The translations under genes and the position numbers were made by a program. Positions 32,201-42,490 of a DNA stretch of 64,000 nucleotides are shown here, one piece after another. Every line of letters begins with the position of its first letter. Within the stretch, counting starts at the first letter, position 1. Source of the stretch: Sipunculus nudus (Eukaryota; Annelida; Sipuncula; Golfingiida; Sipunculidae); assembly GCA_026874595.1 (NCBI GenBank), contig CM049319.1, positions 39,193,473 to 39,257,472 on the forward strand, in the 5' to 3' direction. The notes below the pieces were generated by a model, which worked only from the letters and a program-made list of their open reading frames with translations, was not told where the DNA came from and made no database searches.

Positions 32201-33140
32201 ACATTAGGCCTGAGTCAAGTCAATATTTATGTACTTAGAACTTGTGCTCAGATTAACAAAAATAGTACTTGCTGTGTACTAGTAGTTGTCACACAAGTAC
32301 TTGAAACAATTAAGTACTTTTCAAATAATAGTCAAGTATGTCGTCAGTGGACGATTACACCTGATGTATATTCCATTGCACAGGTTTGCATTAAGCCTGT
32401 AAGCCATTTTATTATTTTTTCGTATTTTCCATCTATTTTGAGCCCGCCAAATGCCAGAAAACATGTAAATTTTTGTTCGGTTGAAGCTGGTGTCCTGAAA
32501 CCTGGAATGTTAATTGATCAGGACACGTTTCACCGGCAGATAAAGACGTGTTACGCTACTTGCATTTTTTTCTAATATTTGCGTATTTATACTTGTTATT
32601 TTGAGACAAAAATACAGCAAAGGTATCGGTTTCTCAGCTGTGGTTTCTGTGAATTTTGCTTTTCGCTTTGTTTTTCCTATTTTTAAGACAGTCATATGAG
32701 AGCAGTCGTATCAGTGTCTCGGCTCCGGATTCATCTAGTGTCAAGAAACCTGGTGTGCATTTTTAAAGCTTTTTATCAGTTGATTACATCTGGTAGCGCC
32801 ACCTGTATTTCTTTTATTTTTTTCACGCAGTCTTCCTTTATTCTAGAGACCGCATGGTGAGAGCAAATGTATAAGATTCTCAGCTGTGGTGTTATCTAGT
32901 GCCTTGAAACCTGATATCTGTATTGGTTATCAGTTCCTGAAGACTTGTGTCGCCATCTGTATTTTTTTTTGTCTATTTCACATATTATCCCTCTATATTT
33001 TAGGCTACTAAATTACAGTAATAGCGTCAGTTTCTCAGTTTTGGTTTCATGTAGTGTCCTGAAACCAATTGTGCTTATTGGTCATAAATTGTTCATCAGG
33101 TGCCGAAGTCTAGTGGTCGTACCTGCATTTTTTTTTATTT
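29285..33140 (+). repeat. Long modular non-coding repeat, copy B, split by a LINE fragment
   Basis: The block at 29325-30530 matches 15132-16450 along its length (for example TTGGTCACATGACTCATATT at about 29885). It is followed by GAACCTGTGAGCTTATGC (about 30819) and TTTGGCATGTTCTTCCATAT (about 30921). After the LINE remnant come about four ~115-bp modules with ACTGGTGGCGCCA-like motifs (31680-32150) and about four ~155-bp modules with CTAGTGTCCTGAAACC (32480-33140). One module carries the perfect palindrome GGTGGCGCCACC near 29466. Confidence 0.7.
31022..31665 (+). pseudogene. Non-LTR retrotransposon reverse transcriptase remnant
   Basis: A frame at 31031-31375 contains KKAKGHDKFSAKLLKIIAP and FPNECKLATVSPIFKK, the fingers region of Jockey/CR1-type LINE reverse transcriptases. 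A frameshift follows, then NYRPVSL-like and, further on, KAFDKVPHARLMSKLG-like pieces. The catalytic YADD block is not present, so this is a truncated, inactive fragment. It interrupts copy B of the modular repeat. Confidence 0.75.
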
Positions 33141-33970
33141 TCAGGCACTTTTTTTCTGTTGTTGAGACAGCAATCGTATCCCAACCCAGTGATGAAGTCG
33201 AGTCCCCACCATCCGAGTCCGAATGCAAGTCCGAATTCAGTCCCCACGAGTCATGTGGAAGCCGAGTCAAAGTCCGAGGCCAATTAAAATCTCGTTTTTG
33301 AAAGAAATTTAAAATTATATTTTGAAAATGATATAAGCATTTTTATGATAGTTTACACAAGGATTAATAACATTTAGCTCCCGATGAAGGCCTGAAGTCT
33401 TTTTATTTTTGTAATATTCTGTTAGTTGTAAATATATGTCTTTATGTGACAGAGCTTTCTCCTGAGATCCACTCTGCCTATTTTCTGGATTGGAACCTTC
33501 CCAGCTCAACATTAGGTCACAATGTCTTCTTGGTCAGCTGAGTGTCATGACCTATGGGTCACTTGTTTATATTACAAGACACTCTTACATCTGGGCAGAC
33601 TTTAATGTGTTAGAGGGGCATAACTGCTACCACTTCGGCCATGCACCTAGGTCTGAACCAAAGTAAGCAAATTTTCAATTATTCCATAACTTAGACACCA
33701 TTATGCCAGGCCTAGAGAAATAACATTTCCCAAACTTTGTTCAGAAATAGGTTTGTAGATCGGCCGTACTGCGGTCAGGTCAAAACCTACAATACGTACT
33801 TGTGATTAAATTATGGTGGAATAGGTAGTTCTGAATTTGTCCATTATCCTGCCGATAACGCTTAGTAAGGAAATGACGCTTTATTTTTTTTAGGATCAGC
33901 TCTGGAATTCCTCTTGTTTAAGGATTATTGGTGCTATTTCCATTATTCTTGGAATGTACCATTTGATATT
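33141..33970. other. Intergenic sequence with no gene
   Basis: 33187-33290 is rich in GAGTCCGA/CGAGTC motifs, with an inverted counterpart near 52815-52945. The rest shows no recognisable feature. Confidence 0.4.
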
Positions 33971-34105
33971 GTAACACGATAAAAGTTACCACTTTCTGGT
34001 GCCCAAGTGAAAAGGTTGCCCCTGCCAAGTGACGGACCGGGCTGCCTTTGGTTCAACGTGAAAAAGTAGAGATTGTAAGGTTTTGATGGCGCAGTCAACG
34101 TGTTA
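33971..34105 (+). repeat. Direct repeat, left copy, flanking the nested transposon cluster
   Basis: About 130 bp containing CTGGTGCCCAAGTGAAAAGG and CCAAGTGACGGACC. It matches 40905-41030 in the same orientation, with scattered differences. The pair brackets the Ty3 element, the solo LTR and the deletion derivative, so it may represent the ends or long repeats of an older outer element. No terminal TG..CA pair could be fixed. Confidence 0.6.
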
Positions 34106-34303
34106 GTACTCAGGCACACAACAAATCACAAGTCAGCGGTTTAAACAACCAGAGTATATAAAAAAACATAAAAGATACAGAGTTCAAAATCACCTACCAA
34201 ATCGGTTCCCAGCCTTATACGCCTCACTAGATACGCTGGTATCAACTAAATAATAACTTTGGTAAAAGCACAGTCTCTTACCGTCTCTATATCTCTTGGA
34301 CTA
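34106..34303. other. Flank of Ty3 element, ending in target duplication GACTA
   Basis: About 200 bp with no recognised feature. Its last five bases, GACTA (34299-34303), recur at 38309-38313 on the other side of the inserted element. Confidence 0.6.
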
Positions 34304-34499
34304 TGTAATGCCATTTTGTTGGTCAGAACATGCCACACAGTGATAACGTAAGTCATAGCGTTGACTAAGCTGATTTACTGAATCCAACTGAGTACGCATG
34401 AGCGAAACATACAATTGAAGGAAACAGGCTTTGGGGGTTCATCATCACACAACATAAGTATAATACTTAAATTAATAGTACAAGTGTAGTTCCATTACA
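34304..34499 (-). repeat. 3' LTR of the Ty3 element
   Basis: 196 bp from TGTAATGCC to CCATTACA on the plus strand, with inverted TGTAATG/CATTACA ends. It matches the LTR at 38100-38308 except for a short indel and several substitutions. It lies downstream of the integrase in transcription order. Confidence 0.93.
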
Positions 34500-34956
34500 T
34501 CCCCTTCCTTATAAAAAGAACAGGTTCTCATTAAAGTTAGGAGTTACTTATATGTGAGATATACTCAGTCTTCAAGAACGTCTGACAATATATGTTCATA
34601 CCGTGTATAATTACAGATCTAGTCAGTTTTAATATAATAAGATAATCTGATCATAATAGCAAAATTTTAAGACAAATTTAAGCAGAAATAAATTAAAATA
34701 AACACTTAAATATAAGTTACATGTTGCCTGCACACATATCAACTTAAACAGATGCAAATCATTATGAAACTATTATATCGTTTCAATCAGTCTCTCTGGC
34801 TTTTTAATGTCTCTCACAGGTCTAGTGGCCACAAGATTCTTTAGCAAATGTAACACGTTTTGCAGATTTAGGATGGTCATCGCCACTAATATCAGTTGAC
34901 TGTGAGAGCTTGCTAACCGTTATTGCTGTAGGATTCTCCAAAGGAACAGGAAGGCT

Positions 34957-36043
34957 TTAAATCCGTTTCTCTGAGCGAAGTTGTTGCAAACTCGGCCTAG
35001 TAATGTCCTTTAAAATTCGCTGATTGCGTCGGAAACGATTCCCATTGGGGTTTTGCACGATGTAGGATCGCGGTTCATCACAGGTTTCAATAATTTTTGA
35101 TGGAGTCCATCTTAATGTCTTGGGATCTTGTAAACCCACCGTTTGACCAATGATCAGATCTGAGCGGTCTCGTGCAGATCTATCATTATAAGTCTTTTGC
35201 TGGTCTTGCCTCTCCTTTAAGGCATTTAAAGTATTTTTACTTCCTCTCCATCGTAATAGAAGATTTACGCGCAAAGGTCTCGAATACAGTAGTTCTCCAG
35301 GGCTCCCTATGTTGTTGGCTACAGGAGTTGATCTCACACACAAAAGGGCTAATTCAGGATCCGTGCCTGTTTTCTGTGCTTTCTTGAGTACGAGTTTAAC
35401 AGTCTGAATGGTTCTCTCTATAAAACCATTTGATTGTGGGTAGTGTGGTGAAGACATTATGTGTCTAATTTCCCACTGCTTTGCAAATTCGGCGAATTCA
35501 TGGCTAGAGTAACAAGGTCCTACGTCGCTATACAGCGTATTAGGCACACCTTGCTCGGAAAAGATTGTCTTGAGTTTTGCTATGACAGCGCTACTGGTTT
35601 CAGAGGTCAGTTTTCTAGTAAAGGGCATCTTACTGCAATAATCCGCTACTATGAGATATGCTTCATCATTGAAATAGAAAAAATCAGTACCAAGATTCTG
35701 ACATGGTGCACATAGAAGGTCATGTGGAATCATGCTTGTCGTGTGGAATCGTGCTTTGACGAGCTTCCTTCTGTGAAAATTCAAAGTAAATATCATATTT
35801 GCCAATGTGATCCTCTATATTTCGGTCTATACCCCTCCAATAGACACATGTCTTCGCTCCGAGGCGAGTTTTCACAACTCCTTGGTGACTGAGGTGCAGT
35901 TTCATCAGGACCTCATTCTGCATTGAACGAGTTATCATAATTCGTTGGCTTTTCATCAGTACATCACCTTCTACAGCAATGAAATCTTTAAAAGCCAGTA
36001 TCCACGAATTGACTTGGGCAAGTCCTGTGCTTTTTCTGGCCAA
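34957..36043 (-). pseudogene. Ty3 integrase (zinc-binding region and catalytic core)
   Basis: Two overlapping minus-strand frames. 35720-36043 holds the N-terminal region with the histidines of the HHCC motif (KLHLSHQGVVKTRLG), but the cysteine pair is not clear. 34957-35805 (282 codons) holds the core with all three acidic residues in context: LGTDFF, YSDVGPCYSS and NGFIERTIQTVK. The C-terminal part includes a SPGELLYSRPLR-like segment typical of the family. A frameshift separates the two parts. Confidence 0.85.
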
Positions 36044-36071
36044 CCTTTAGTAACAGTTTGAAGCAATAAGT

Positions 36072-36646
36072 TTAGCTCATGGTCATCCTTGGCCCCTTTC
36101 GTAGTTGACCTAGTTTTCTATCTAACCATCTGACCGAACGAATGGTCTTTTCAAGTGCTGTAGTACCCCCTGGCATCGGATTCTGTCTAGACAATGTATC
36201 GGCAAGTAAGAGTTCTTTGCCAGGGCGGTATTTTATTGTCATGTCATATGGCTGAGTTCTCAGCAGTATGCGTTGCAAACGTGGTTGTGCCTGACCAAAG
36301 TTTTCAACTGTATCTGCTCTAATGGCTTGTGGTTGGATTCGACGATAAAAGGGGATCCATTTACAAAAGAATTGAAACGTTCAACACCAAAAACCACTGC
36401 AAGCATTTCACGTTTAATATTGGCGTATCTTTCTTCTGTAGGAGTAAGAGCTTTAGAGGCAAAAGCAATGATCTTTTCTTTGTCTTGATCATCTGTTTGA
36501 ATAAGAGCAGCTCCCAGGCCTTTTGTGTTAGCGTCTACTTGTATCTTTGTGCTTAAATTTCGGTTGAAATATGCTAGAGTCACCGTATGACATATTTGAT
36601 GCTTGATTGCCTGGAATGCGTTCTCATGGTTTGGAGTCCATGACAA
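36072..36646 (-). pseudogene. Ty3 RNase H domain
   Basis: Minus-strand frames 36260-36646 and 36072-36278. The first begins with the reverse-transcriptase/RNase H connection (MSWTPNHENAFQAIKH) and contains QVDANTKGLGAALIQ and YANIKREMLAVVFG. The second contains YRPGKELLLADTLSR, the domain's conserved end. The usual DHKPL appears as NHKPL, losing one acidic residue. A frameshift separates the pieces. Confidence 0.85.
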
Positions 36647-36659
36647 CTCTGTGTCTTTC

Positions 36660-37400
36660 TTTGTGAGTTAGTGCAATATTGCAGTTTTCTCTGACAGTTT
36701 TGGTACGAAGGATGCGAGGTATTGTACCATGCCCAGAAATTGCTGCAAATCCTTAACACATTTGGGATAGGTAGACACGCGATTTCCTCAGTCTTCCAAG
36801 GATCAGGCTTTACACCGTCTGGAGTATACACCATACCGAAGAAGTTGGCATCGTACATTTCTCTGCATTAAATACAAGGCCGGATTTCCAGCGTGTAGCA
36901 TCAAGTTATGCAGATTACGATCATGATCAGCTACATCATTTCCAAAAACAAGAATATCATCAGCGACATGCATTTCACCAGGGCAACTAGCCAAAATAGA
37001 GTCAATTTTTTCCTGGAATACGTCTTGTGCGACTCGGATACCGAAAGTAAACGTTTGAATCTGTACCTGCCATCAGGCGCAATAAAGGTGGTAAGCGCTG
37101 CAGATTCTTAATCCAATTCTATGGACCAATGTCCGTGTTTTGCGTCCAGTTTGCTAAATACGGTGGCGCCCTCTAGCTTGTGATTGATCTCTTCAATCGT
37201 AGGAGTCCTGTGATAGGTTCGCTTAACGGCAACATTAAGGGTCAAGGCATACCCGTAATCTGTCAGACTCTTTAAGGCTGAAGGCTAGCGAATTTAGCAT
37301 TTGAGTGTTCTCGTGTTATGGGATTTGTTCAATAACATCCAGTTCTATCACGCGATCTAGTTCCGCCTTGATCTCATCCTTGAGATGTATAGGGTATTTT
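36660..37400 (-). pseudogene. Ty3 reverse transcriptase remnant
   Basis: Several short minus-strand frames. 36803-36994 contains VADDILVFGND, corresponding to the catalytic YxDD motif. 36580-36858 contains GMVYTPDGVKPDP, the region following the palm. Upstream pieces are heavily interrupted. The order relative to RNase H and integrase is that of ordinary Ty3 elements. Confidence 0.75.
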
Positions 37401-37958
37401 CACGGCGGGTGAACCACGGATGTAACATCTGGTTTCAGCTCAATATGGAATTTGCCTTCAAATTTCCCAATACCACTGAATCTGTCATGGTATAGTCCTT
37501 TCAATTTGGTTATATCTGGAATCGGGTCTGGTCTTGTTTGACCTATATGAGTAACCTTAAAGGTCATGGCTGCTAATGCATTGACAGTGATAATCTGGAG
37601 TAACTCACTAGATATTTTGCCAAGTATCAACAGGCCTGGAGTTTCTGCTACATAAAACTCATGATTACTCCATATTGTGTTCATTTGGTCATAACGCAGA
37701 GTCACCATATTGCATAATCTCTTCACCATTATAGGCTTCTAACCATACACCCGGCCGCTTTTCTACAAGACTGCTGTATATGGGCAACCCATCATCCCCC
37801 ACGTGATCTGGAAACATTTTGCGAAATGTGCGGATGGGTAACACATAGCCTTGGGCTCCCGTATCGGAATTACACTTAAGCTCTGCTGGAACATTGACAG
37901 TTGGCATTCTCATATCAAGGTGTACAATAATGTCACTGTTATTTGGAATTAAAGACAA
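37400..37958 (-). pseudogene. Ty3 aspartic protease region
   Basis: The minus-strand frame 37689-37958 contains NSDTGAQGYVLP, with the D-T-G-A active-site motif of retroviral-type proteases. The overlapping frame 37400-37729 continues toward the reverse transcriptase. It starts about 140 bp from the 5' LTR without a gag domain. Confidence 0.75.
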
Positions 37959-38099
37959 AATTAGCGGTTCCGCTCATGGTTGACAATTTGGCAATCAGAA
38001 CAACCTTGTTATTTCAAACTAGAAAAAAAGTCATTTTAGCGTGCTTGCGTCCAAACAAAGGAACAGTCAAGGCACAATAATCCAGAACCGCTGCCACTA

Positions 38100-38308
38100 T
38101 GTAATGCCATTTTGTTGGCCAGAACATGCCACACAGTGATAACGTAAGTCATAGCTTTGACTAAACTGATTTACTGAATCCAACTTTGTGCGGATAACTG
38201 CAACGCATGCTCGATACATACAATTTAAGGAAACAGGCTTTTGGGGGTCGTCATCACACAACATAAGTATAATACTTTAATTAATAGTACAAGTGTAGTT
38301 CCATTACA
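38100..38308 (-). repeat. 5' LTR of the Ty3 element
   Basis: 209 bp with the same TGTAATG/CATTACA ends as 34304-34499. It is followed by the target duplication GACTA at 38309-38313 and, on its inner side, by the primer-binding site at 38082-38096. Confidence 0.93.
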
Positions 38309-38524
38309 GACTAGTGATTCTGGACCCCGGCTGGCAGCACCTCACTGTACCTCACTGGATCCAGACGGATCATAAACCCTTGACTTAAGTTGCATTACAA
38401 GGTCTAAATTCAACAACGAGCAAGTGTTGAGATGGCTGCTGATACTGCAAAAGTGCCAGTTTGATATCCAATCTCTTAAGGGAAAGTAATTTCCTGTCAA
38501 TAATTTTGATAGCCCAAACGACTG

Positions 38525-39323
38525 TGTTACAGGTGCTCTTTTTATTATGTGACACGGGCGTAACTCCTGTTGTGGCACTTGTGTCTGGCCGCTTGTTACA
38601 TTCTATGTTTAATCCGTACTGGTTTGGCTCTCGTTGTCATATGAGCCTTGAGCTTTCACGCCTGGTCGTGGATCACGTGTACACCATGGTGTGTGGAGAT
38701 ACACAGCGCTGTTTTTCTTGAGAATTCCTGAAACGCGTGTTGTGCAAGATCTTATAGACTGTTCGAGAAGTGGAAAATTCCCGGCTTGAGGTGTAAAGGT
38801 ATATAAGGGGCTGTGTTTAAGCAAGAGGCAGAGAGCAGAGATTTTCCAGCGGACGCAGAAGCGTGTGTAAGATTCTAGGACCTTATCCGACGAATGCGGC
38901 AATTATAGAGTTTCAAAGACTTTCTCCTGGATTTTATGCATTTGGACTTCAGTTTACTTTCTGGGTTGTTGCAAGATCTTCCCACTGGACAGTCATTCTC
39001 CGAGAGTTTACATTTAAAGGACTTATCGTTGTGATGGTGTTGGTATCCAGGTACTGTGCCAGGCATTATTTTCTCTATGATTGTATTGACTTGTTACTAT
39101 ACCGCTGTTTTACTGTATAATAGTATTGATTTAGTGTATTGTATTGTTAGGGTTGTTTTAAGAATAAATTATAGTTATTTGTTAACAAAAAATCACTGAC
39201 TTCTTTATTCATTCCCCTAGACATTTCACGCTGCCTAGTGTTACAGAATCTGATTTTTTTTTTCCATTAAAAAATTTGTGTTCATCACGCATACGTGATC
39301 TGTTTATATTAGGTTCCGTAACA
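38525..39323 (+). mobile_element. Solo LTR of the Gmr1-like family, plus orientation
   Basis: About 799 bp from TGTTACAGGTGC to GGTTCCGTAACA, matching the reverse complement of the LTRs at 41625-42375 and 47271-48036. It is flanked by a 4-bp target duplication ACTG (38521-38524, 39324-39327). A TATATAA box lies at 38800-38806 and an AATAAA signal at 39163-39168, so it carries U3 and R signals. No internal sequence is attached, consistent with LTR-LTR recombination. Confidence 0.9.
38800..38806 (+). promoter_or_regulatory. TATA box in the solo LTR
   Basis: TATATAA followed by GGGGCTGTG, about 275 bp into the LTR. The same motif is present on the minus strand in the 47271-48036 LTR, where plus-strand TTATATA is near 47778. 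The 41625-42375 LTR has TTTATA there. It is the expected LTR promoter position. Confidence 0.6.
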
Positions 39324-39524
39324 ACTGACAAACAATCACGCTCGACTGTCAAGTAGTTTTGATTTCTCGGCAATAGTTTCCTACTTGCGTAAGGTACGCG
39401 ACCGGATATTCTCGCGTTGTACAGAACTTGGGGGCTGTGGCCTTGCCATCGTTGGCTTTTACCCAGTGATTTCCATCCTCTGAATTATCCTCTGCACGTA
39501 TTGTATCCCCTTCACGTGATGTAC

Positions 39525-40265
39525 TCACCGCAACAAGAATGTGTTGCGGCTCTGGCTTAGTATGATACTGCTTGACCGATCAATGTGAAAGGTTTTTATC
39601 TTCCCGTTGACCTTAACTCTGCAGTTAAGGTTACAGAACTTCCGCACGACCTTATATGGCCCCTTCCATTGCATTAATATTTTGTTTCGATCCGTCGGCA
39701 ACCACAACAAAACTTATTGCCGATTTACATATCGCGCCACCAATTGCCTCTATCGTAGGGACACGTATTCTCCTTACCCTTTGGTATCGTCTGCTGACAC
39801 CATCTCTCGAATCTCCCGAGATAAGCATCGATCCAATCAATCGATTCATCAAACGGCGGTAACTTTACTGCCGGAAACAAAAAAATTTGATTGCCGATTT
39901 TAATATCGCGCCACCGATTGCCTCTATCGTAGGGACACGTATTTTCCTTACCCTTTGGTATCGTCCGCTGACACAATCTCTCGAATCTCCCGAGATAAGC
40001 ATCGATCCGATCAATCGAATCATCAAACGCCGGTAACTTTACTATGCCGGCTTACGAGTCGTGACGCCTAACTTCGCTAAATCCCATTCGTGCGCGCGAG
40101 CTTTATCACGCCCCTCTGACTCATGCTGACGAGCCCTAGCGCGCTCATCTAGTTCCTACGCGGCCTGCTCTCTCGCCTGAGTAACCTCGCTCTGAGCAAA
40201 CTTTTGTAATTCCTTCCCTGTATAACCCATCGCCTTACCACAGGCTATGGCCTTTCTCAACAGTT
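39525..40265 (-). pseudogene. Deletion derivative of a third LTR retrotransposon (gag start fused to integrase end)
   Basis: On the minus strand, 40040-40260 encodes a charged, gag-leader-like stretch and 39725-39976 a gag-like segment with KLPPFDESIDWIDAYLGRFE. The next frame, 39525-39710, is the integrase C-terminal tail type (LMQWKGPYKVVRKF and KTFHID). Protease, reverse transcriptase and the catalytic integrase core are absent, so a large internal deletion is inferred. A 174-bp (58-codon) in-frame tandem duplication covers 39716-40063. Confidence 0.65.
39716..40063. repeat. 174-bp tandem duplication
   Basis: Two copies start ATTGCCGATTT at 39716 and 39890 and run through CTATCGTAGGGACACGTATT and CTCGAATCTCCCGAGATAAG. 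They are highly similar. The 174-bp period keeps the reading frame of the gag-like remnant. Confidence 0.85.
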
Positions 40266-40904
40266 CCACAGATATAAGAGATCACGTTACGAACCTACGT
40301 TTGACGCACGAACCTACGTTATAACACAACACCTGGCTCGACCCGAGTGTTAACGCGACTGCACTGTTTGCTACCCTTAAACCTACCGTGACACCACACT
40401 GACTACTTGACGGACACGAATTCCGACCAAACAGCGTATACGGATCCTCAAAACCTAGGAAATCCGTAAGTACGTGGCACTTCACGTCGACACGCCGCGC
40501 GAACGTCTGCTAAATCTGGGCGATAAACAAAGAAGGGGGGGGGGGGTTTAAAACCTTAATGGTCGGAATCACCTGACACTGAAAAGTGCCAAGGTAACCC
40601 GACACTGCAGAGTACCCTCTACTCACGCTACATAAAGCCCAGGCCCTTCACAGCTCTCTTGTTACAAGTTAAGGATACACTCTTAATTACTCAAAGTTGC
40701 CGTTAACCCTTAACGCCGGCTATACCAACGTGTACAGGTTGAGCGCCATCTGTGTTCTACACCCTAACGCTAGCTATACTTACGTGCACAGGTTACGGAT
40801 GTTGCGTTTCTGAGTACAAACACGTGAGAAAGCGCCAAGTTCCCCTAAAAATCCCTAATTTGTATCCAAAACCTCCCGTTAAACCTCCCGGGTCTGGGCA
40901 CCAC
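40266..40904. other. Unassigned sequence, possibly 5' region of the deletion derivative
   Basis: GC-richer than its surroundings, with a G tract (about 40535-40548) and two related segments sharing CTATACCAACGTGTACAGGT and CTATACTTACGTGCACAGGT (about 40720-40795). It may be the leader or an LTR of the third element, but no paired copy was found. Confidence 0.35.
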
Positions 40905-41030
40905 TCAATGTCCCTTGATAAAGTTACCCCTGTATGGTGCCCAAGGGAAAAGGTTGCTCTTTCCAAGTGACGGACCTGGTTGCTTTCAGTTCAACATGTA
41001 AAATTAGAGATTGTGTGGTTATGATGGCGC
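40905..41030 (+). repeat. Direct repeat, right copy, matching 33971-34105
   Basis: Contains ATGGTGCCCAAGGGAAAAGG and CCAAGTGACGGACCTGG. It leads into the tandem-duplicated unit at about 41000. See the left copy for interpretation. Confidence 0.6.
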
Positions 41031-41320
41031 ACTACACTGGACAACACCTCGCTTGACAGCACCTTGCTTGACAGATTCTCGCTGGAATCACCTCGCCTGA
41101 AATCACCTCGCTGGACAGCCCCTCGCTTACCCTTAAATAATCGTCGGCACGTCCTTTTATACCGTTCTTCCCTATAGGCTTATTTATATTCATAAGACGA
41201 ATACAATGAATCGCCTGCTTTTCACCAGGAAAAACAGCTGTCATAGATGACGAGCGCAACATACTTAGCGTGAACATTACTACTCTTGAGAAACCTCCCC
41301 TAGTCACATTGAAAGAGATG
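41000..41320 (+). repeat. Tandem unit A (uninterrupted copy, preserves empty site)
   Basis: Begins at AAATTAGAGATTGTGTGG and carries several 15-bp CACCTCGCTGGACAG-like repeats. It continues through CCCTTAAATAATCGTC and CTTATTTATATTCATAAGAC and ends GAAAGAGATG. The same order occurs in unit B, where the TTTATATTCAT site is split by the Gmr1-like element. Confidence 0.85.
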
Positions 41321-41624
41321 GAAAAGTAGAGATTGTGTGGTTTTGATGGCGGACTACACTGGACAGCTCCTCGCTGGACAGCACCTCGCTTGACAGAACC
41401 TCACTGGACATCACCTAGACAGAAATCACCTCGCCAGACAGCACCTCGCTTGACATTACCTCGCCAGAAACACCTCGCTGGACAGCACTTTGCTGGACAG
41501 CTGGATATCACCTCGCCAGACAGCACCTCGCTTGGCAGCACTTAGCTGGACAGCACCTCGCTGACCCTTAAATAATCGTCTGCACATCCTCAAACACACT
41601 TCTTTCCTAGAGGCTTATTTATAT
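41321..41624 (+). repeat. Tandem unit B, left half
   Basis: Begins GAAAAGTAGAGATTGTGTGG, with an expanded run of 15-bp CACCTCGC(C/T)(A/G)GACAGC-like repeats (about 41360-41570), then CCCTTAAATAATCGTC. It ends at GGCTTATTTATAT, where the LTR begins. Its right half is at 48037-48172. Confidence 0.85.
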
Positions 41625-42375
41625 TGTTACGGAACCTAATATAAACAGATCACGTATGCGTGATGAACACAAATTTTGTAATGGAAATTAAAAAAAAATC
41701 AGATTCTGTAACACTATGCAGCGTGAAATGTCTAGGTGAATGAAAAAAGGAGTCAGTGGTTTTTTTGTTAACAAATAACCATAATTTATTCCTAAAACAA
41801 ACCTAACAATACAATACACTAAATCAATACAACTATACAGTAAAACAGCGTTATAGCAACAAGTCAAAATAATCACACAGAAAGATAATGGTACAGTACC
41901 TCGATACCAACACCGTCACCACGACAGACCAGTGGAAAGTTCTTGCAACAACACAGAAAGTAAACTGAAGTCCAAATGTATAAAATCCAGGAGAAAATCT
42001 TTGAACATGTATAGTTGCCGCATTTGTCGGATAAGGTCTTAGAATCTGACACACGCTTCTGCGTCCGCTGGTATCTGCTCTGCTGTCTGCCCCCTGGTTA
42101 AAAGAAAACAGCCCCTTTATACCTTCACACCCTAAGCCGGGTATCCCCCACTTCCCGAACAGTCTATAAGGTCCTGCACAACACGCGTTTCAGGAACTCC
42201 CCAGAAAGACATAGCCGTGTGTCTCCACACACCAGGCTCATCACCCGACCCACGAACAGGCGCGAAAACCCAAGGCTCACATGACAACGAGGGCCCAACA
42301 GCACGGACCAAACACAAAATGTAACAACAACACGAGTTACGCCCGTGCCACACAATAAAAAGAGCACCTGTAACA
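41625..42375 (-). repeat. 3' LTR of the Gmr1-like element
   Basis: 751 bp, from TGTTACGGAACC to GCACCTGTAACA on the plus strand. It matches 47271-48036, with a deletion of about 33 bp near 41920 relative to that copy and scattered substitutions, so the insertion is not very recent. It contains the reverse-complement AATAAA and TATA-region signals. Confidence 0.93.
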
Positions 42376-42490
42376 CTCCCCCTCCTGTAAGAAAAAAGAA
42401 AGTTTTCTCGGAAAACATTCTTTTTGCGATCACAACATCTAAAAAAACATCTTATTTACAACATTACATAAACATCTTGTTTACAACATT

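Larger units (their letters stand above)
34304..38308 (-). mobile_element. Ty3-type LTR retrotransposon, decayed, canonical gene order
   Basis: A 4.0-kb element on the minus strand between short LTRs, with 5-bp target duplications GACTA. In transcription order it shows a primer-binding site just inside the 5' LTR (minus strand TGGCAGCGGTTCTGG, 38082-38096), protease, broken reverse transcriptase, RNase H, integrase and a polypurine tract (minus strand AAGGAAGGGGA, 34500-34510). Only about 140 bp separate the LTR from the protease frame, so a gag gene is essentially missing. Stops and frameshifts make it non-autonomous. Confidence 0.92.

Noticed and set aside
38342-39120. Several 63-97-codon frames on both strands
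   Set aside because: They fall within the solo LTR and its flank, and the matching frames in the other LTRs do not keep the same ends.
33971-41030. A single composite LTR retrotransposon spanning the whole nest
   Set aside because: The bracketing repeats lack identifiable TG..CA ends and a target duplication, so I list only the repeats.
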